Shown here one piece after another: positions 37,777-46,780 of a stretch of DNA of 64,000 nucleotides (the first letter of the stretch is position 1; every line of letters begins with the position of its first letter). The notes beneath the pieces were generated by a model. It saw only the letters and a program-made list of their open reading frames with translations, did not search any database and had not been told where the DNA came from. Made by a program: the position numbers and the translations under genes. The stretch is from Bordetella parapertussis (GTDB lineage Bacteria > Pseudomonadota > Gammaproteobacteria > Burkholderiales > Burkholderiaceae_A): positions 372,001 through 436,000 of the forward strand of contig CAMCRF010000001.1 of assembly GCA_945877235.1 (NCBI GenBank), given 5' to 3'.

Positions 37777-39230
37777 CAACAGGCCCCGCCAATACGCCAG
37801 GCGGCCCGTCTGGCGGGGCGCCCGTCTCTGGCGCAGTGGTTGAGCAGACCGTACTGCTGTATGCGCCCGGCAAGAAAATCTATGCCAAAGCAACCAAGGG
37901 CTATTTCAATAACTGGCGCTGGGTCTTTGTTTTTCTGACCCAGGCGCTGTACTACTTAACGCCTTGGGTTCAGTGGAACGGCCGACAAGCGGTGCTCTTT
38001 GACTTAGAGGCCCGCCGGTTCTACATCTTCGACCTGATGCTCGTGCCACAGGACTTCATATACCTCACGGGCCTGCTGCTCATCTCCGCGCTGGGTCTCT
38101 TTCTCTTCACGGCCATTGCGGGGCGCCTATTCTGCGGCTACGCCTGCCCACAGACGGTCTATACCGAGATCTTCATGCAGGTCGAGCGCTGGATCGAGGG
38201 TGACCGGCATGTTCGCATGCGACGCGACCGAGAGAAGTCACTCTCCGCACGCCTGCCTCTGAAACTCAGCAAATGGTTTGTCTGGGCCCTCATCGCCCTC
38301 TGGACGGGCTTCACCTTTGGCGGCTATTTCACGCCCATCGACCAGCTTGGCATGGGGGTTTTGGCAGGCACGCTGGGCTTTTGGCAGAGCTTTTGGATTC
38401 TCTTCTACGCCTTCTTCACCATGATGCAGGCAGGCTTCATGCGTGAGCAAGTCTGCAAGTACATGTGCCCATACGCACGGTTCCAAAGCGCCATGTTCGA
38501 CCGCGACACGCTCATCGTCAGCTACGACACTGAGCGCGGCGAGCCCCGCGGCAAACGCGCCAAACACATTGACCCAAAGTCCGTCGGCAAAGGGGACTGC
38601 ATTGACTGCGGTGTCTGCGTGGAAGTCTGCCCTACCGGTATTGATATTCGCGATGGCCTGCAGTACGAGTGCATTGGCTGTGGTCTGTGTGCCGATGCCT
38701 GCAACACCATCATGGACCGCATGGGCACCCCACGCGGTCTTGTTCGCTACGCGACCCTCAATTCGCTTGAGCATCGCCTCACCGAGAAAGAGGTTCGGCA
38801 GCATTTCTTCAGACCGCGCGTGCTGATCTACGGCACCATCCTGCTCACCGTAACCATTGCGATCCTCACATCCTTGGCTATGCGCACGCCCCTCAAGGTC
38901 AATGTCATCCGAGACCGCGGCGCGCTCGCTCGCGAGGTCGAAGGCCAATACATTGAAAACACGTATCGCCTGCAGATCAACAACACCAGTGATCGGCCCC
39001 ATCGATTTGTTGTCGTGCCCCATGGCATCAACCACCTCAAGGCAGACGGAGACACACGCTTTACCGTCGAGGCTGGCGCAGTGAGCACCGCAATTGTCAG
39101 TGTGCAACTCCCACTGGCAGACGCCGAGCGCATGTCCAGAGGCTCTCACAAGATCGAGCTCGAGGTACGCTCGGAAGACGACCGAGCCCTCACGGTCACA
39201 GAAAAAGCGGCCTTCTTCCTTCCGCGTTGA
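37773..39230 (+). CDS. ccoG: CcoG/RdxA, membrane iron-sulfur protein for cbb3 assembly
   Basis: A 485-residue protein with five or more membrane segments, NosR-type cysteine motifs GYACPQTVYTE and CKYMCPYARFQ, and two [4Fe-4S] ferredoxin motifs CIDCGVCVEVCPTG and CIGCGLCADACNT. A C-terminal periplasmic Ig-like domain (about 375-485) completes it. CcoG is reported to act in copper handling for cbb3 maturation. It overlaps ccoP by ATGA and ccoH by TTGA. Confidence 0.95.
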   Translation: MTTGPANTPGGPSGGAPVSGAVVEQTVLLYAPGKKIYAKATKGYFNNWRWVFVFLTQALYYLTPWVQWNGRQAVLFDLEARRFYIFDLMLVPQDFIYLTGLLLISALGLFLFTAIAGRLFCGYACPQTVYTEIFMQVERWIEGDRHVRMRRDREKSLSARLPLKLSKWFVWALIALWTGFTFGGYFTPIDQLGMGVLAGTLGFWQSFWILFYAFFTMMQAGFMREQVCKYMCPYARFQSAMFDRDTLIVSYDTERGEPRGKRAKHIDPKSVGKGDCIDCGVCVEVCPTGIDIRDGLQYECIGCGLCADACNTIMDRMGTPRGLVRYATLNSLEHRLTEKEVRQHFFRPRVLIYGTILLTVTIAILTSLAMRTPLKVNVIRDRGALAREVEGQYIENTYRLQINNTSDRPHRFVVVPHGINHLKADGDTRFTVEAGAVSTAIVSVQLPLADAERMSRGSHKIELEVRSEDDRALTVTEKAAFFLPR

Positions 39231-39748
39231 CAAGAACCCATATCGTGCAACCCGCCCCCCGTCACTGGACCCGAGAGCCATGGCCCTGGATCATCCTGGG
39301 CATGCTGGGCACTGTGGTCATCGCCAGCGTGATCACGCTATTCATCGCCATGGACACCACCGACAGCCTTGTGGCCGACGACTACACCAAGCACGGAAAG
39401 GCCATCAATCAGCGGCTCGAGAAGGACGACACAGCACACCGACTCGGCGTGGTGATTACGCCCACCTTAACCCCTCAGGGAGGGGGGCTTGTGCGCATTG
39501 AGGCTGCGCTCAGCATGGCCGACTCCTCGGCCCTTCGTCCCGAGTCACTCAAGCTCAGCCTGTCTCATCCCACCATCAGCAAGCTCGATACTCAGCTCAC
39601 CCTGGCCAGACTGCCCTCTGGCGCCTATTTTGTGGTGGTGTCGCCGCCCAAGGCAGGGCTTTGGCACGCTGCCTTTGAGCCCCCAGATGGCAGCTGGCGG
39701 GTTCGCACCCGACTTGAAATAATACAAGGAGACAAGCATGGCGAATGA
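39227..39748 (+). CDS. ccoH: CcoH/FixH-like cbb3 assembly protein
   Basis: A 173-residue protein with one N-terminal span (about 20-43, IILGMLGTVVIASVITLFIA). The segment DSLVADDYTKHGKAINQRLEK is the recognisable FixH motif (DDYYKKG-like), and a beta-rich periplasmic domain follows. The start is a TTG overlapping the ccoG stop as TTGA; an in-frame GTG at 39245 is an alternative. FixH works with CcoI in assembly of the oxidase. Confidence 0.9.
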   Translation: MTRTHIVQPAPRHWTREPWPWIILGMLGTVVIASVITLFIAMDTTDSLVADDYTKHGKAINQRLEKDDTAHRLGVVITPTLTPQGGGLVRIEAALSMADSSALRPESLKLSLSHPTISKLDTQLTLARLPSGAYFVVVSPPKAGLWHAAFEPPDGSWRVRTRLEIIQGDKHGE

Positions 39749-40019
39749 AATTCCTGTTCAAGAGGGCGTGCGTGATTCACGTCTGACCCCATGCATGGCC
39801 CGCGCAGCCATGAGCATTGCCTGGCCCTCCTTCCTCGCGGCCACTGCGTTCACCGGCCTGTTCTTCTCGTCCATTGATCCCAACGAACTGGTGGTGTTCG
39901 GGCTTCCGCTCGAGCTGGATCGACGCGAAGCCTATGGGTTCGGGTTCATGATCTTCTGGGCCTTCTCTGCCTTAGCCAGTGCTATGACCTACCTGTTGGC
40001 TCGCCCGCCCAAGTCCTAG
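39738..40019 (+). CDS. Two-span small membrane protein at the end of the cbb3 cluster
   Basis: A 93-residue protein starting inside the ccoH end (11-base overlap), with AAGGAG about 7 bases before its ATG. It has two hydrophobic segments, around MSIAWPSFLAATAFTGLFF (about 25-45) and GFGFMIFWAFSALASAMTYL (about 66-88). I do not recognise a named family. Tight coupling to ccoH suggests an oxidase accessory or assembly role, which is inference. The ntrC gene ends convergently 20 bases later. Confidence 0.75.
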   Translation: MANEIPVQEGVRDSRLTPCMARAAMSIAWPSFLAATAFTGLFFSSIDPNELVVFGLPLELDRREAYGFGFMIFWAFSALASAMTYLLARPPKS

Positions 40020-40039
40020 CCCCACAGGGCGCTGCCTTG

Positions 40040-41527
40040 TTATTCAGCCTCTAAGTTCAGAGTCTGAATTTTGCGAGTGATGGTGTTGCGCCCGACCTGC
40101 AGCACCTGGGCTGCCTCGAGACGCCGGCCACGTGTGAGCTTGAGCGCTGTTCCATACACTGCGGTCTCGAAGAGCCGCTCCCAATGCGCCATTTCGGCCT
40201 CAGACGACCGACTCGGGTCCCGCTGGGCTCTCTGAATAGCCTGAGAAACCGCCTGAACCAACGGCTCTAGCCAGAGCGCATCGTCGGCCTGAGGTCTGCC
40301 CTGTGAAACAGCCCGTGGAGACAAATCTGAGGGCTGCAGGTCCGGGAGCTGCGCAAGACGCTCCGGGCCTCGGTCTCGAAACTCCGGGGGCAGATCGTCC
40401 ACTTCGACTCGCGGGCTTGGTGCCATGACCGTGAGCCAATGACAGAGGTTCTCGAGCTGGCGGACATTGCCGGGGAATGGGTGCTGACTGAGCGCATCCA
40501 TCGCTGCGGCAGAGAGCCTACGCACCTCGCTGCCGAGCTGGCGAGCGGATCGCTCGAGAAAATGACGCGCGAGATCGGGAATGTCCTCGGCACGCTCTCG
40601 CAGCGGGGGCAGGCGAAGGCGAATGACATTGAGCCGATGAAATAAATCCTCTCGAAACTTGCCATCTGCGACTCGGCGCTCGAGATCTTGATGGGTGGCT
40701 GCAATGACGCGGACATTCGCCTTGAGGGGCTGGTGGCCCCCCACCCGATAGTACTGGCCATCGGAGAGAATTCGCAGCAGCCGAGTCTGCAGGTCGAGCG
40801 GCATATCCCCGATCTCATCGAGAAAGAGCGTGCCGCCCTCGGCCTGTTCAAAGCGTCCGCGTCGCTGGGCCTGAGCACCCGTAAAGGAGCCGCGCTCGTG
40901 CCCAAACAACTCCGACTCCAGCAGATCTTTGGGGATCGCAGCTGTGTTGAGTGCAACAAACGCGCGATCCGCACGCGGGCTGTGTCGGTGTAGTGCTTGT
41001 GCGACAACCTCTTTCCCCGAGCCCGATTCCCCTGTAAGCAGCACAGTCGCTGTGGACTGCGACAGGCGCCCAATGGCTCGAAAGACCTCCTGCATGGCCG
41101 GTGCCTGACCCAACATCTCAAGCACTGCCGTCGATTTCGGCACTTCGACTCCGCCTCCACCCTGGCCTCGCTGGCAGGCCTTGAGAATGAGGGCGGTGGC
41201 CTCATCCACATCGAAAGGCTTTGGCAGGTACTCGTACGCGCCCCCTTGAAAAGCTGAAACCGCGCTGTCGAGGTCCGAGAAGCCCGTCATGATGATGACC
41301 GGGAGTTCTGGAAGCCTGGCCTTGACTTGCTCGAGCAGCTCAAGGCCGTTGTCTCCAGGCATGCGAATGTCAGAGACTAGAACCTGAGGAACATCCTCGG
41401 CCTGAAGCGCCTTCATGACATCCTGCGCGTTCTCAAACAGGCGACATGGGAGCTCCGCGCGACGAAGCGCACGCTCTAATACCCATCGAATCGATGCATC
41501 ATCGTCGACGATCCAGACTGGCTTCAT
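40040..41527 (-). CDS. ntrC: NtrC, sigma-54-dependent nitrogen response regulator
   Basis: A 495-residue response regulator. The receiver domain has phospho-acceptor Asp53 in [13 protein letters not shown]. The central AAA+ domain has GESGSGKEV, the sigma-54 contact [16 protein letters not shown] and [17 protein letters not shown]. The C-terminal Fis-type helix-turn-helix is [20 protein letters not shown]. When phosphorylated by NtrB it activates sigma-54 promoters such as the one predicted before glnA. It overlaps ntrB by ATGA. An extended linker precedes the DNA-binding end. Confidence 0.96.
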   Translation of the reverse strand: MKPVWIVDDDASIRWVLERALRRAELPCRLFENAQDVMKALQAEDVPQVLVSDIRMPGDNGLELLEQVKARLPELPVIIMTGFSDLDSAVSAFQGGAYEYLPKPFDVDEATALILKACQRGQGGGGVEVPKSTAVLEMLGQAPAMQEVFRAIGRLSQSTATVLLTGESGSGKEVVAQALHRHSPRADRAFVALNTAAIPKDLLESELFGHERGSFTGAQAQRRGRFEQAEGGTLFLDEIGDMPLDLQTRLLRILSDGQYYRVGGHQPLKANVRVIAATHQDLERRVADGKFREDLFHRLNVIRLRLPPLRERAEDIPDLARHFLERSARQLGSEVRRLSAAAMDALSQHPFPGNVRQLENLCHWLTVMAPSPRVEVDDLPPEFRDRGPERLAQLPDLQPSDLSPRAVSQGRPQADDALWLEPLVQAVSQAIQRAQRDPSRSSEAEMAHWERLFETAVYGTALKLTRGRRLEAAQVLQVGRNTITRKIQTLNLEAE

Positions 41528-42603
41528 GGTGATTTGGCTCCCTCGATCTCTAGCGGTAGAACAATCTCAAACACGGATCCAGCGGTCGTGGTGCTGCAAC
41601 TGATTGCACCCCCGTGCTGATGCACCACGGTCTGAGCAATAGTCAAGCCAAGACCATGGCCTTGCGGGTGCCCCGAAACCAAGGGATCGAAGATCTCCTC
41701 TCGAATGGCCTCAGGAATACCTGGCCCGTTATCTGAAATGGACAAAGCAATGGCCAGTCGATGCCTACGCCGGTGCAAGGTGACCTGACGCGCTGCACGC
41801 GTTCGAAGCACAATCCTCCCCACCTCGGTGCGCTGGTCTCGCGAGGCTTCAAGCGCTTGGGCTGCGTTGCGCACAATATTGAGCGCCATCTGGATCAACT
41901 GCTCGAGATCGCCCTCAATTTCAGGCAAGCTGGTGTCGTAGTCACGTTGTATCTCAAGCGCCTGCGGAAACTCGGCCAACACCAGTCGACGCACACGCTC
42001 GAGCACCTCATGAATATTGAGAGGTTGGCGATTCTGGCTGCGCCGGACAGGGGCCAGCATGCGATCGACCAGTGACTGCAGGCGATCTGACTCTTTGATA
42101 ATGACCTGGGTGTACTCACGCAAGGTCACACTCGGAAGCTCTGAATCCAGCAGCTGGGCCGCCCCGCGAATGCCGCCCAGCGGATTTTTAACCTCATGAC
42201 CCAGGTTCCGAAGCAACGACTGATTCCGCTGCAGCATCTCTGCCTGTCGCTCCTCACGGTCAATGCGATGAAACGCATCCGGATCGCGAAGCTCTACAGA
42301 GGCCATCAAGCCACGCTCGGCGATGGTGTGAATGGTGGTGTCGAGGACGACATTCCCACGCAACCCGACTCGCCATGGAAGGTGCTGCCGATAAATACTG
42401 TGCTCTCCAGACCAGGCCCCTGAGAACGCCTGCTCCGCGCTCACAGCATCGGCAATGAGACCCTCAATATCGGCCCCCGTGAGCTGAGCCTCAGAGAGCC
42501 CCAGCAGACTTTGAGCGGGCGAGTTCGCATAGGCTACCTGCCCTCGACTGTCGACCAGAATGACAGCGGTACTCAGGAGATCGAAAAGACTGTAGTCAGC
42601 CAT
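41524..42603 (-). CDS. ntrB: NtrB, nitrogen-sensing histidine kinase
   Basis: A 359-residue soluble two-component kinase with an N-terminal PAS domain (about 5-110), the H-box RNLGHEVKNPLGGIRGAAQLL, the N-box LIQMALNIVRNAAQALE, and G-boxes SDNGPGIPE and GHPQGHGLGLTIA. NtrB phosphorylates or dephosphorylates NtrC under control of the PII protein. The ATG at 42603 has no clear ribosome binding site; the glnA terminator T-run ends only five bases before it. The 3' end overlaps ntrC as ATGA. Confidence 0.95.
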   Translation of the reverse strand: MADYSLFDLLSTAVILVDSRGQVAYANSPAQSLLGLSEAQLTGADIEGLIADAVSAEQAFSGAWSGEHSIYRQHLPWRVGLRGNVVLDTTIHTIAERGLMASVELRDPDAFHRIDREERQAEMLQRNQSLLRNLGHEVKNPLGGIRGAAQLLDSELPSVTLREYTQVIIKESDRLQSLVDRMLAPVRRSQNRQPLNIHEVLERVRRLVLAEFPQALEIQRDYDTSLPEIEGDLEQLIQMALNIVRNAAQALEASRDQRTEVGRIVLRTRAARQVTLHRRRHRLAIALSISDNGPGIPEAIREEIFDPLVSGHPQGHGLGLTIAQTVVHQHGGAISCSTTTAGSVFEIVLPLEIEGAKSP

Positions 42604-42608
42604 GGGCG

Positions 42609-42634
42609 AAAAAAAGGGGGCGACACGCGCCCCC
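42609..42634 (-). terminator. Rho-independent terminator of glnA
   Basis: On the minus strand, a perfect 7-base-pair stem GGGGGCG/CGCCCCC with a 5-base loop is followed by seven T residues (plus-strand A-run 42609-42615). It lies 25 bases past the glnA stop. The T-run ends just upstream of the ntrB ATG, so any read-through transcript would carry the hairpin as the ntrB leader. Confidence 0.9.
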
Positions 42635-42659
42635 TGTCCTGATGCTCAACTGCGAGCCC

Positions 42660-44072
42660 TTAGGCCGAGTAGTACATATCAAACTCAACAGGGTGGGTGG
42701 TCATGCGGAACCGAGTGACCTCCTCCATTTTGAGGTTGATATAGGCGTCGATCATGCCGTCGCTGAACACGCCACCGCGGGTCAGAAACTCGCGATCCTT
42801 GTCGAGGCACTCAAGCGCCTGGTCAAGCGAAGAGCAGACCGTGGGGATCTTCTTGTCTTCCTCTGGGGGCAGGTCGTAGAGGTTCTTGTCTGCGGCCTCA
42901 CCGGGGTGAATCTTGTTCATGACGCCGTCGAGACCAGCCATCATGAGTGCAGCGAAGGCCAAATAGGGGTTCGCTGTGGGGTCTGGGAAGCGAACTTCAA
43001 TGCGACGGCCCTTGGGACTTGCAACGTAGGGAATGCGGATCGAAGCGGAGCGGTTACGTGCCGAGTAGGCGAGCTTGACGGGGGCTTCGAAACCAGGAAC
43101 CAGACGCTTGTAGCTATTGGTGCCAGGGTTTGTGATGGCATTGAGTGCGCGAGCGTGCTTGATGACGCCGCCAATGTAATGCAAAGCAAACTCAGACAAG
43201 CCAGCGTAACCGTTGCCTGCGAAGAGATTCTCGCCGTTCTTCCAGATTGACTGGTGCACGTGCATACCGGAGCCGTTGTCGCCCACCACAGGCTTGGGCA
43301 TGAACGTCGCAGTCTTTCCGTAGCTTGCCGACACGTTGTGAACCACGTACTTGAGGATTTGGGTCCAGTCTGCACGCTGTGTGAGCGAGGAGAACCGGGT
43401 GCCAATTTCGCACTGGCCCGCACCTGCCACTTCGTGGTGGTGGACCTCGACAGGCACGCCCATTTGCTCGAGGATCAGGCACATCTCGGAGCGAATGTCC
43501 TGGAAGGAATCAACGGGGGGCACGGGGAAGTAGCCGCCCTTCACAGCGGGCCGATGGGCCAGGTTGCCACCCTCGTACTCAATACCGGTCGACCAGCTGG
43601 CTTCCTCAGACTTGATCTTCACGCCACAGCCGGCCATATCGACATTCCAGGTCACGCCATCAAAAATGAAGAACTCGGGCTCGGGACCGAAGTAAGCGAC
43701 GTCGCCAATTCCGGACGACTTCAAGAAGGCCTCAGCGCGCTTTGCGATGGATCGGGGGTCGAGGTCGTATCCCTTGCCATCTGAGGGTTCAATCACGTCA
43801 CAGGTGATGTTGAGGGTGGACTCTTCGCGAAAGGGGTCCATGACCGCGGTTGCAGCATCGGGCATGAGCAGCATGTCAGAGGCTTCAATGCCCTTCCAGC
43901 CTGCAATGGAGGAGCCATCAAAGGCGTGGCCCGACTCAAACTTGTCTTCGTCGACTTGATGGGAGGGAACAGAAACGTGCTGCTCTTTGCCGCGCGTGTC
44001 GGTGAAACGGAAGTCCACGAATTTGACTTCATGGTCGGAAATCATTTTCAAAACATCTTTGGCGCTGGCCAT
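42660..44072 (-). CDS. glnA: Glutamine synthetase type I
   Basis: A 470-residue GSI-beta enzyme that makes glutamine from glutamate, ammonia and ATP as a dodecamer. Features: the N-terminal [17 protein letters not shown], the latch region [12 protein letters not shown], the metal-site segment [26 protein letters not shown], and the adenylylation loop NLYDLPPEE with Tyr at about 399. The latter implies control by GlnE. AGGAGA lies 9 bases before the ATG. A predicted sigma-54 promoter and NtrC site lie upstream, a terminator downstream, and ntrBC follow. Confidence 0.98.
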   Translation of the reverse strand: MASAKDVLKMISDHEVKFVDFRFTDTRGKEQHVSVPSHQVDEDKFESGHAFDGSSIAGWKGIEASDMLLMPDAATAVMDPFREESTLNITCDVIEPSDGKGYDLDPRSIAKRAEAFLKSSGIGDVAYFGPEPEFFIFDGVTWNVDMAGCGVKIKSEEASWSTGIEYEGGNLAHRPAVKGGYFPVPPVDSFQDIRSEMCLILEQMGVPVEVHHHEVAGAGQCEIGTRFSSLTQRADWTQILKYVVHNVSASYGKTATFMPKPVVGDNGSGMHVHQSIWKNGENLFAGNGYAGLSEFALHYIGGVIKHARALNAITNPGTNSYKRLVPGFEAPVKLAYSARNRSASIRIPYVASPKGRRIEVRFPDPTANPYLAFAALMMAGLDGVMNKIHPGEAADKNLYDLPPEEDKKIPTVCSSLDQALECLDKDREFLTRGGVFSDGMIDAYINLKMEEVTRFRMTTHPVEFDMYYSA

Positions 44073-44134
44073 TGAGAGCTTCTCCTGGTGTTCTAAAAGG
44101 TCTAAGAAAAACGTCTGAGATCGGGAGGATACTG

Positions 44135-44150
44135 TGCAGATTCCATGCCA
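44135..44150 (-). promoter_or_regulatory. Predicted sigma-54 promoter of glnA
   Basis: The minus strand reads TGGCATGGAATCTGCA. It matches the sigma-54 consensus TGGCACG-N4-TTGCA at all but two positions, with GG and GC at the invariant 12-base spacing. Transcription would start near 44123, about 50 bases before the glnA ATG. Confidence 0.85.
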
Positions 44151-44202
44151 GCGTTCGAAGGGGAGACTTTTTCGCCGGCTTCGCAGGCGACCAGGGCTCC
44201 AC

Positions 44203-44239
44203 GCACATTATTGCACCATTATTGTGCTTGTATGCGCAC
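44203..44239 (-). promoter_or_regulatory. NtrC-binding region upstream of glnA
   Basis: TGCACCA-TTA-TTGTGCT (44212-44228) resembles the NtrC site TGCACCA-N3-TGGTGCA, with 12 of 14 arm positions matching. Further GCAC half-sites lie at 44203 and 44236, at roughly one helical turn each. The centre is about 97 bases upstream of the predicted sigma-54 start, a normal enhancer distance. The site spans the hemW stop codon. Confidence 0.7.
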
Positions 44240-45406
44240 TATTTTAGGTCTTTCTGCCTTTTTTTGGTGCACAAAGAGGATCTGAAGGTCACTCAACAGA
44301 TCGAGTCCCCGTGTCGTGGGGCGCCAGATGCCCTCGCGCTGCTCCATGAGCCCGAGCGCCTGCGCTCTGGTGACGCCCCCCAACAGGTCCTCTAAGGGGC
44401 GACCGGTCTGTTCACCGTAACGAGAAGGCTCTATGCCCTCAACAAGCCGAAGCGCGTTCATCATGAACTCAAAGCCAAGGTCCTCATCTCGCACAGCCTC
44501 CGTCTGTCGATGACTCCCCGCGCCACGCGCCACGGCCTCCATGTACTGAGACGGCGCTCGCAGACACCACTGGCGAAGGGTACCCCTCTCGGGGAGCCTG
44601 AGCTTGCTGTGGGCCCCAGCCCCAATGCCAAGATAATCACCGAACGTCCAATAGTTCAGATTGTGGGTACACCGCTCACCTGGCCTTGCATAGGCTGAGA
44701 CCTCATATCGCTCGAGCCCCGCGCCCTGAATCTGTGCAATGAGTGCGTCTTGCATATCGCCGATGAGCTCGTCCTCCGGAAGGGTCGGCGGATTGCGGGC
44801 GAACTCGGTATTGGGCTCCAGCGTGAGTTGGTAGAGCGACAGGTGACCCACCCCGGTGGAGAGTGCTGTGTCGACGTCCCGCAATGCTTGGGCGAGGCTC
44901 TGATCGGGCAAGCCATACATGAGGTCAATGTTCACGCGATCAAAGATCTCAAGCGCAGTCGTTGCAGCCTCGAGCGCCTGTTCTGGGTCGTGGATCCGGC
45001 CGAGTCGTTTGAGGTGCTCCGCTGAGAAGGTCTGCACCCCGAGCGAGAGCCGTGTAATACCTGCTTCGCGCAGCGCTTGAAACTGGCCCGCCTGCGCGGC
45101 TCCAGGGTTGGCCTCGAGCGTAACTTCACAATGGGGTAGCACCCGCATGCGTGCGCGGATATTAGAGAGCAGGGCTCCAATGCCATCAGGGGAGATGAGA
45201 TTCGGCGTCCCGCCGCCGATGAAAATGCTGCTCACAGGTCTCCCCCAGACGCTGGGCAAGGCCTGCTCGAGGTCTGTCATGAGGGCTTGGAGGTAGGCCT
45301 GCTCCGGAATAGCACCATCAGGACCGACACCATGACTGTTGAAGTCGCAATATGGGCATTTGCGCACACACCAGGGCATGTGCACATAGAGACCCATGCT
45401 GCTCAT
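44219..45406 (-). CDS. hemW: HemW, radical SAM haem chaperone
   Basis: About 395 residues. The N-terminal radical SAM cluster motif is MPWCVRKCPYCDFNSH, followed by IFIGGGTPNLI and the HemN-like region VNIDLMYGLPDQSLAQALRDV. HemW proteins bind haem and deliver it to respiratory enzymes; they were formerly annotated as oxygen-independent coproporphyrinogen III oxidase. The longer open frame would extend into rdgB. I chose the ATG at 45406, which gives the standard N-terminus and lies 10 bases after the rdgB stop. Confidence 0.93.
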   Translation of the reverse strand: MSSMGLYVHMPWCVRKCPYCDFNSHGVGPDGAIPEQAYLQALMTDLEQALPSVWGRPVSSIFIGGGTPNLISPDGIGALLSNIRARMRVLPHCEVTLEANPGAAQAGQFQALREAGITRLSLGVQTFSAEHLKRLGRIHDPEQALEAATTALEIFDRVNIDLMYGLPDQSLAQALRDVDTALSTGVGHLSLYQLTLEPNTEFARNPPTLPEDELIGDMQDALIAQIQGAGLERYEVSAYARPGERCTHNLNYWTFGDYLGIGAGAHSKLRLPERGTLRQWCLRAPSQYMEAVARGAGSHRQTEAVRDEDLGFEFMMNALRLVEGIEPSRYGEQTGRPLEDLLGGVTRAQALGLMEQREGIWRPTTRGLDLLSDLQILFVHQKKAERPKIVRIQAQ

Positions 45407-45416
45407 GAGCGGAACC

Positions 45417-45995
45417 TCACCAGGCCGCGAGCAGGGCACGCGCAGCCTGGCCGCGATGACTGCGTGCATTCTTTTGGTCAACGGTCATCTGGGCTGCGGT
45501 GCAGCCCATCGCCGAATCAAAAAACACAGGGTCGTACCCAAACCCGCTCTCGCCATGCGCTTCCAAGCTGATCCTGCCCTGCCAGCGCCCTTGCGCAATT
45601 AGGGGCAGAGGGTCATCGGGCGCTCGAATAGCAACCAGAACGCAAATAAACGCCGCAGCGCGCTCACCCTCAGGCACATGCTGCATTTCACCCAAGAGCC
45701 AACGCCAGTCATAGTCCGAGGTTCGCACCCCGGGCCTTCCCTTCAATGCGCTGACCATCAGACCCGAGTCATCCGCGAAGGCCGGTAGACCCGTCTTGGC
45801 ACTGGCATGACGTGCCTTGGCCAGAGCATTTTCGACAAACCCAAGGAAGGGCTCCTCACAGGACTGAACGCCGAATGCAGACTGGGGCGAAATATCGAGA
45901 TCGAGCGGGGCAAGCAACTCTGAGAGCTCTCGCGACTTGCCAGCGCTGCTGGTCGCAAGCACCCAAGACGCCCGAACCTGCGACGCGCGATTCAT
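45417..45995 (-). CDS. rdgB: RdgB, dITP/XTP pyrophosphatase with shortened loop
   Basis: A 192-residue house-cleaning nucleotidase that removes ITP, dITP and XTP. The N-terminal nucleotide motif [16 protein letters not shown], the [13 protein letters not shown] segment, the catalytic ADDSGL and the C-terminal GFGYDPVFF and SHRGQA are all present. The loop between them is odd: where homologues have G-x-P-G-(V/I)-Y-S-A-R-Y-x-G followed by a D-x-x-N segment, this protein reads [16 protein letters not shown]. It appears to lack the SARYxG part. It overlaps rph by ATGA. Confidence 0.9.
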   Translation of the reverse strand: MNRASQVRASWVLATSSAGKSRELSELLAPLDLDISPQSAFGVQSCEEPFLGFVENALAKARHASAKTGLPAFADDSGLMVSALKGRPGVRTSDYDWRWLLGEMQHVPEGERAAAFICVLVAIRAPDDPLPLIAQGRWQGRISLEAHGESGFGYDPVFFDSAMGCTAAQMTVDQKNARSHRGQAARALLAAW

Positions 45996-46735
45996 CGCTC
46001 AAGCCCCGCCTCGAGTTGATCGGGGTTCTGCATAAGCAACAACTGCAGGCCGTGAAGGCGCATGAGCCCAGAGGTTCCCAGATCGACGAGCCGATCGAGC
46101 TCAGCCCTTGAAAATGGCTTTCCCTCGGCAGTGCCTTGAATCTCAATCAGACCCCCGCTTGCCGTCATGGCCAGGTTCAGATCCGTGTCACACCCTGAAT
46201 CCTCGGTGTAATCGAGATCGAGCAGCGGCTCCCCCGAGACAATCCCCACAGACACGGCTGCAACGCGATCACGCATGCACGTGGTCAAGCCCACGGCATG
46301 AAGGGCATCAAACAGGGCAAGGCAGGCGCCCGTAATGCTCGCGGTTCGCGTGCCGCCATCGGCCTGGAGCACATCGCAGTCGAGGGTAATGGTGCGCTCA
46401 CCCAGCGCCTCGAGGTTGATGATTGTGCGAAGGCTGCGACCAATGAGGCGTTGTATCTCGAGGGTTCTGCCGCCCTGTTTTCCACGTGCTGCCTCCCGAT
46501 CGCTTCGGGTGTGCGTGGAGCGCGGGAGCATGCCGTACTCAGCGGTCACCCAGCCCTGCCCCTTACCCTTTAGAAAACCCGGGACACGATCTTCAATCGA
46601 TGCTGTGCAGAGCACCTGGGTGCGCCCAAAGCTCACCAGCACGGACCCCTCCGCGTGGCAGGTGAAACGGCGCTTAAGGGTAACGGGACGCAGGGCATCG
46701 ACGGCACGTTGGTCGGATCGTGTAACCAGGGACAT
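45992..46735 (-). CDS. rph: RNase PH, tRNA 3'-end phosphorolytic nuclease
   Basis: A 247-residue phosphorolytic 3'-5' exoribonuclease that trims tRNA precursors. It has the N-terminal [27 protein letters not shown] start (first part [15 protein letters not shown]), [17 protein letters not shown], the phosphate-binding [34 protein letters not shown], and a C-terminal GLQLLLMQN end. Full length for the family. It is divergent from yicC with a 45-base gap, and starts the rph-rdgB-hemW run. Confidence 0.96.
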   Translation of the reverse strand: MSLVTRSDQRAVDALRPVTLKRRFTCHAEGSVLVSFGRTQVLCTASIEDRVPGFLKGKGQGWVTAEYGMLPRSTHTRSDREAARGKQGGRTLEIQRLIGRSLRTIINLEALGERTITLDCDVLQADGGTRTASITGACLALFDALHAVGLTTCMRDRVAAVSVGIVSGEPLLDLDYTEDSGCDTDLNLAMTASGGLIEIQGTAEGKPFSRAELDRLVDLGTSGLMRLHGLQLLLMQNPDQLEAGLER

Positions 46736-46780
46736 GAACTTCTCCGTGTGAGCTGATTGGGCGCACTACAATACAGCGCT

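Noticed and set aside
38238..39281. Long minus-strand reading frame opposite ccoG
   Set aside because: It is antisense to a well-supported gene with clear iron-sulfur motifs, has no recognisable domain and no ribosome binding site. GC-rich codon bias produces such shadows.
46738..46780. TACAAT at 46767 as the yicC -10
   Set aside because: No acceptable -35 lies 16-18 bases upstream and transcription would begin almost at the ATG; too weak to list.
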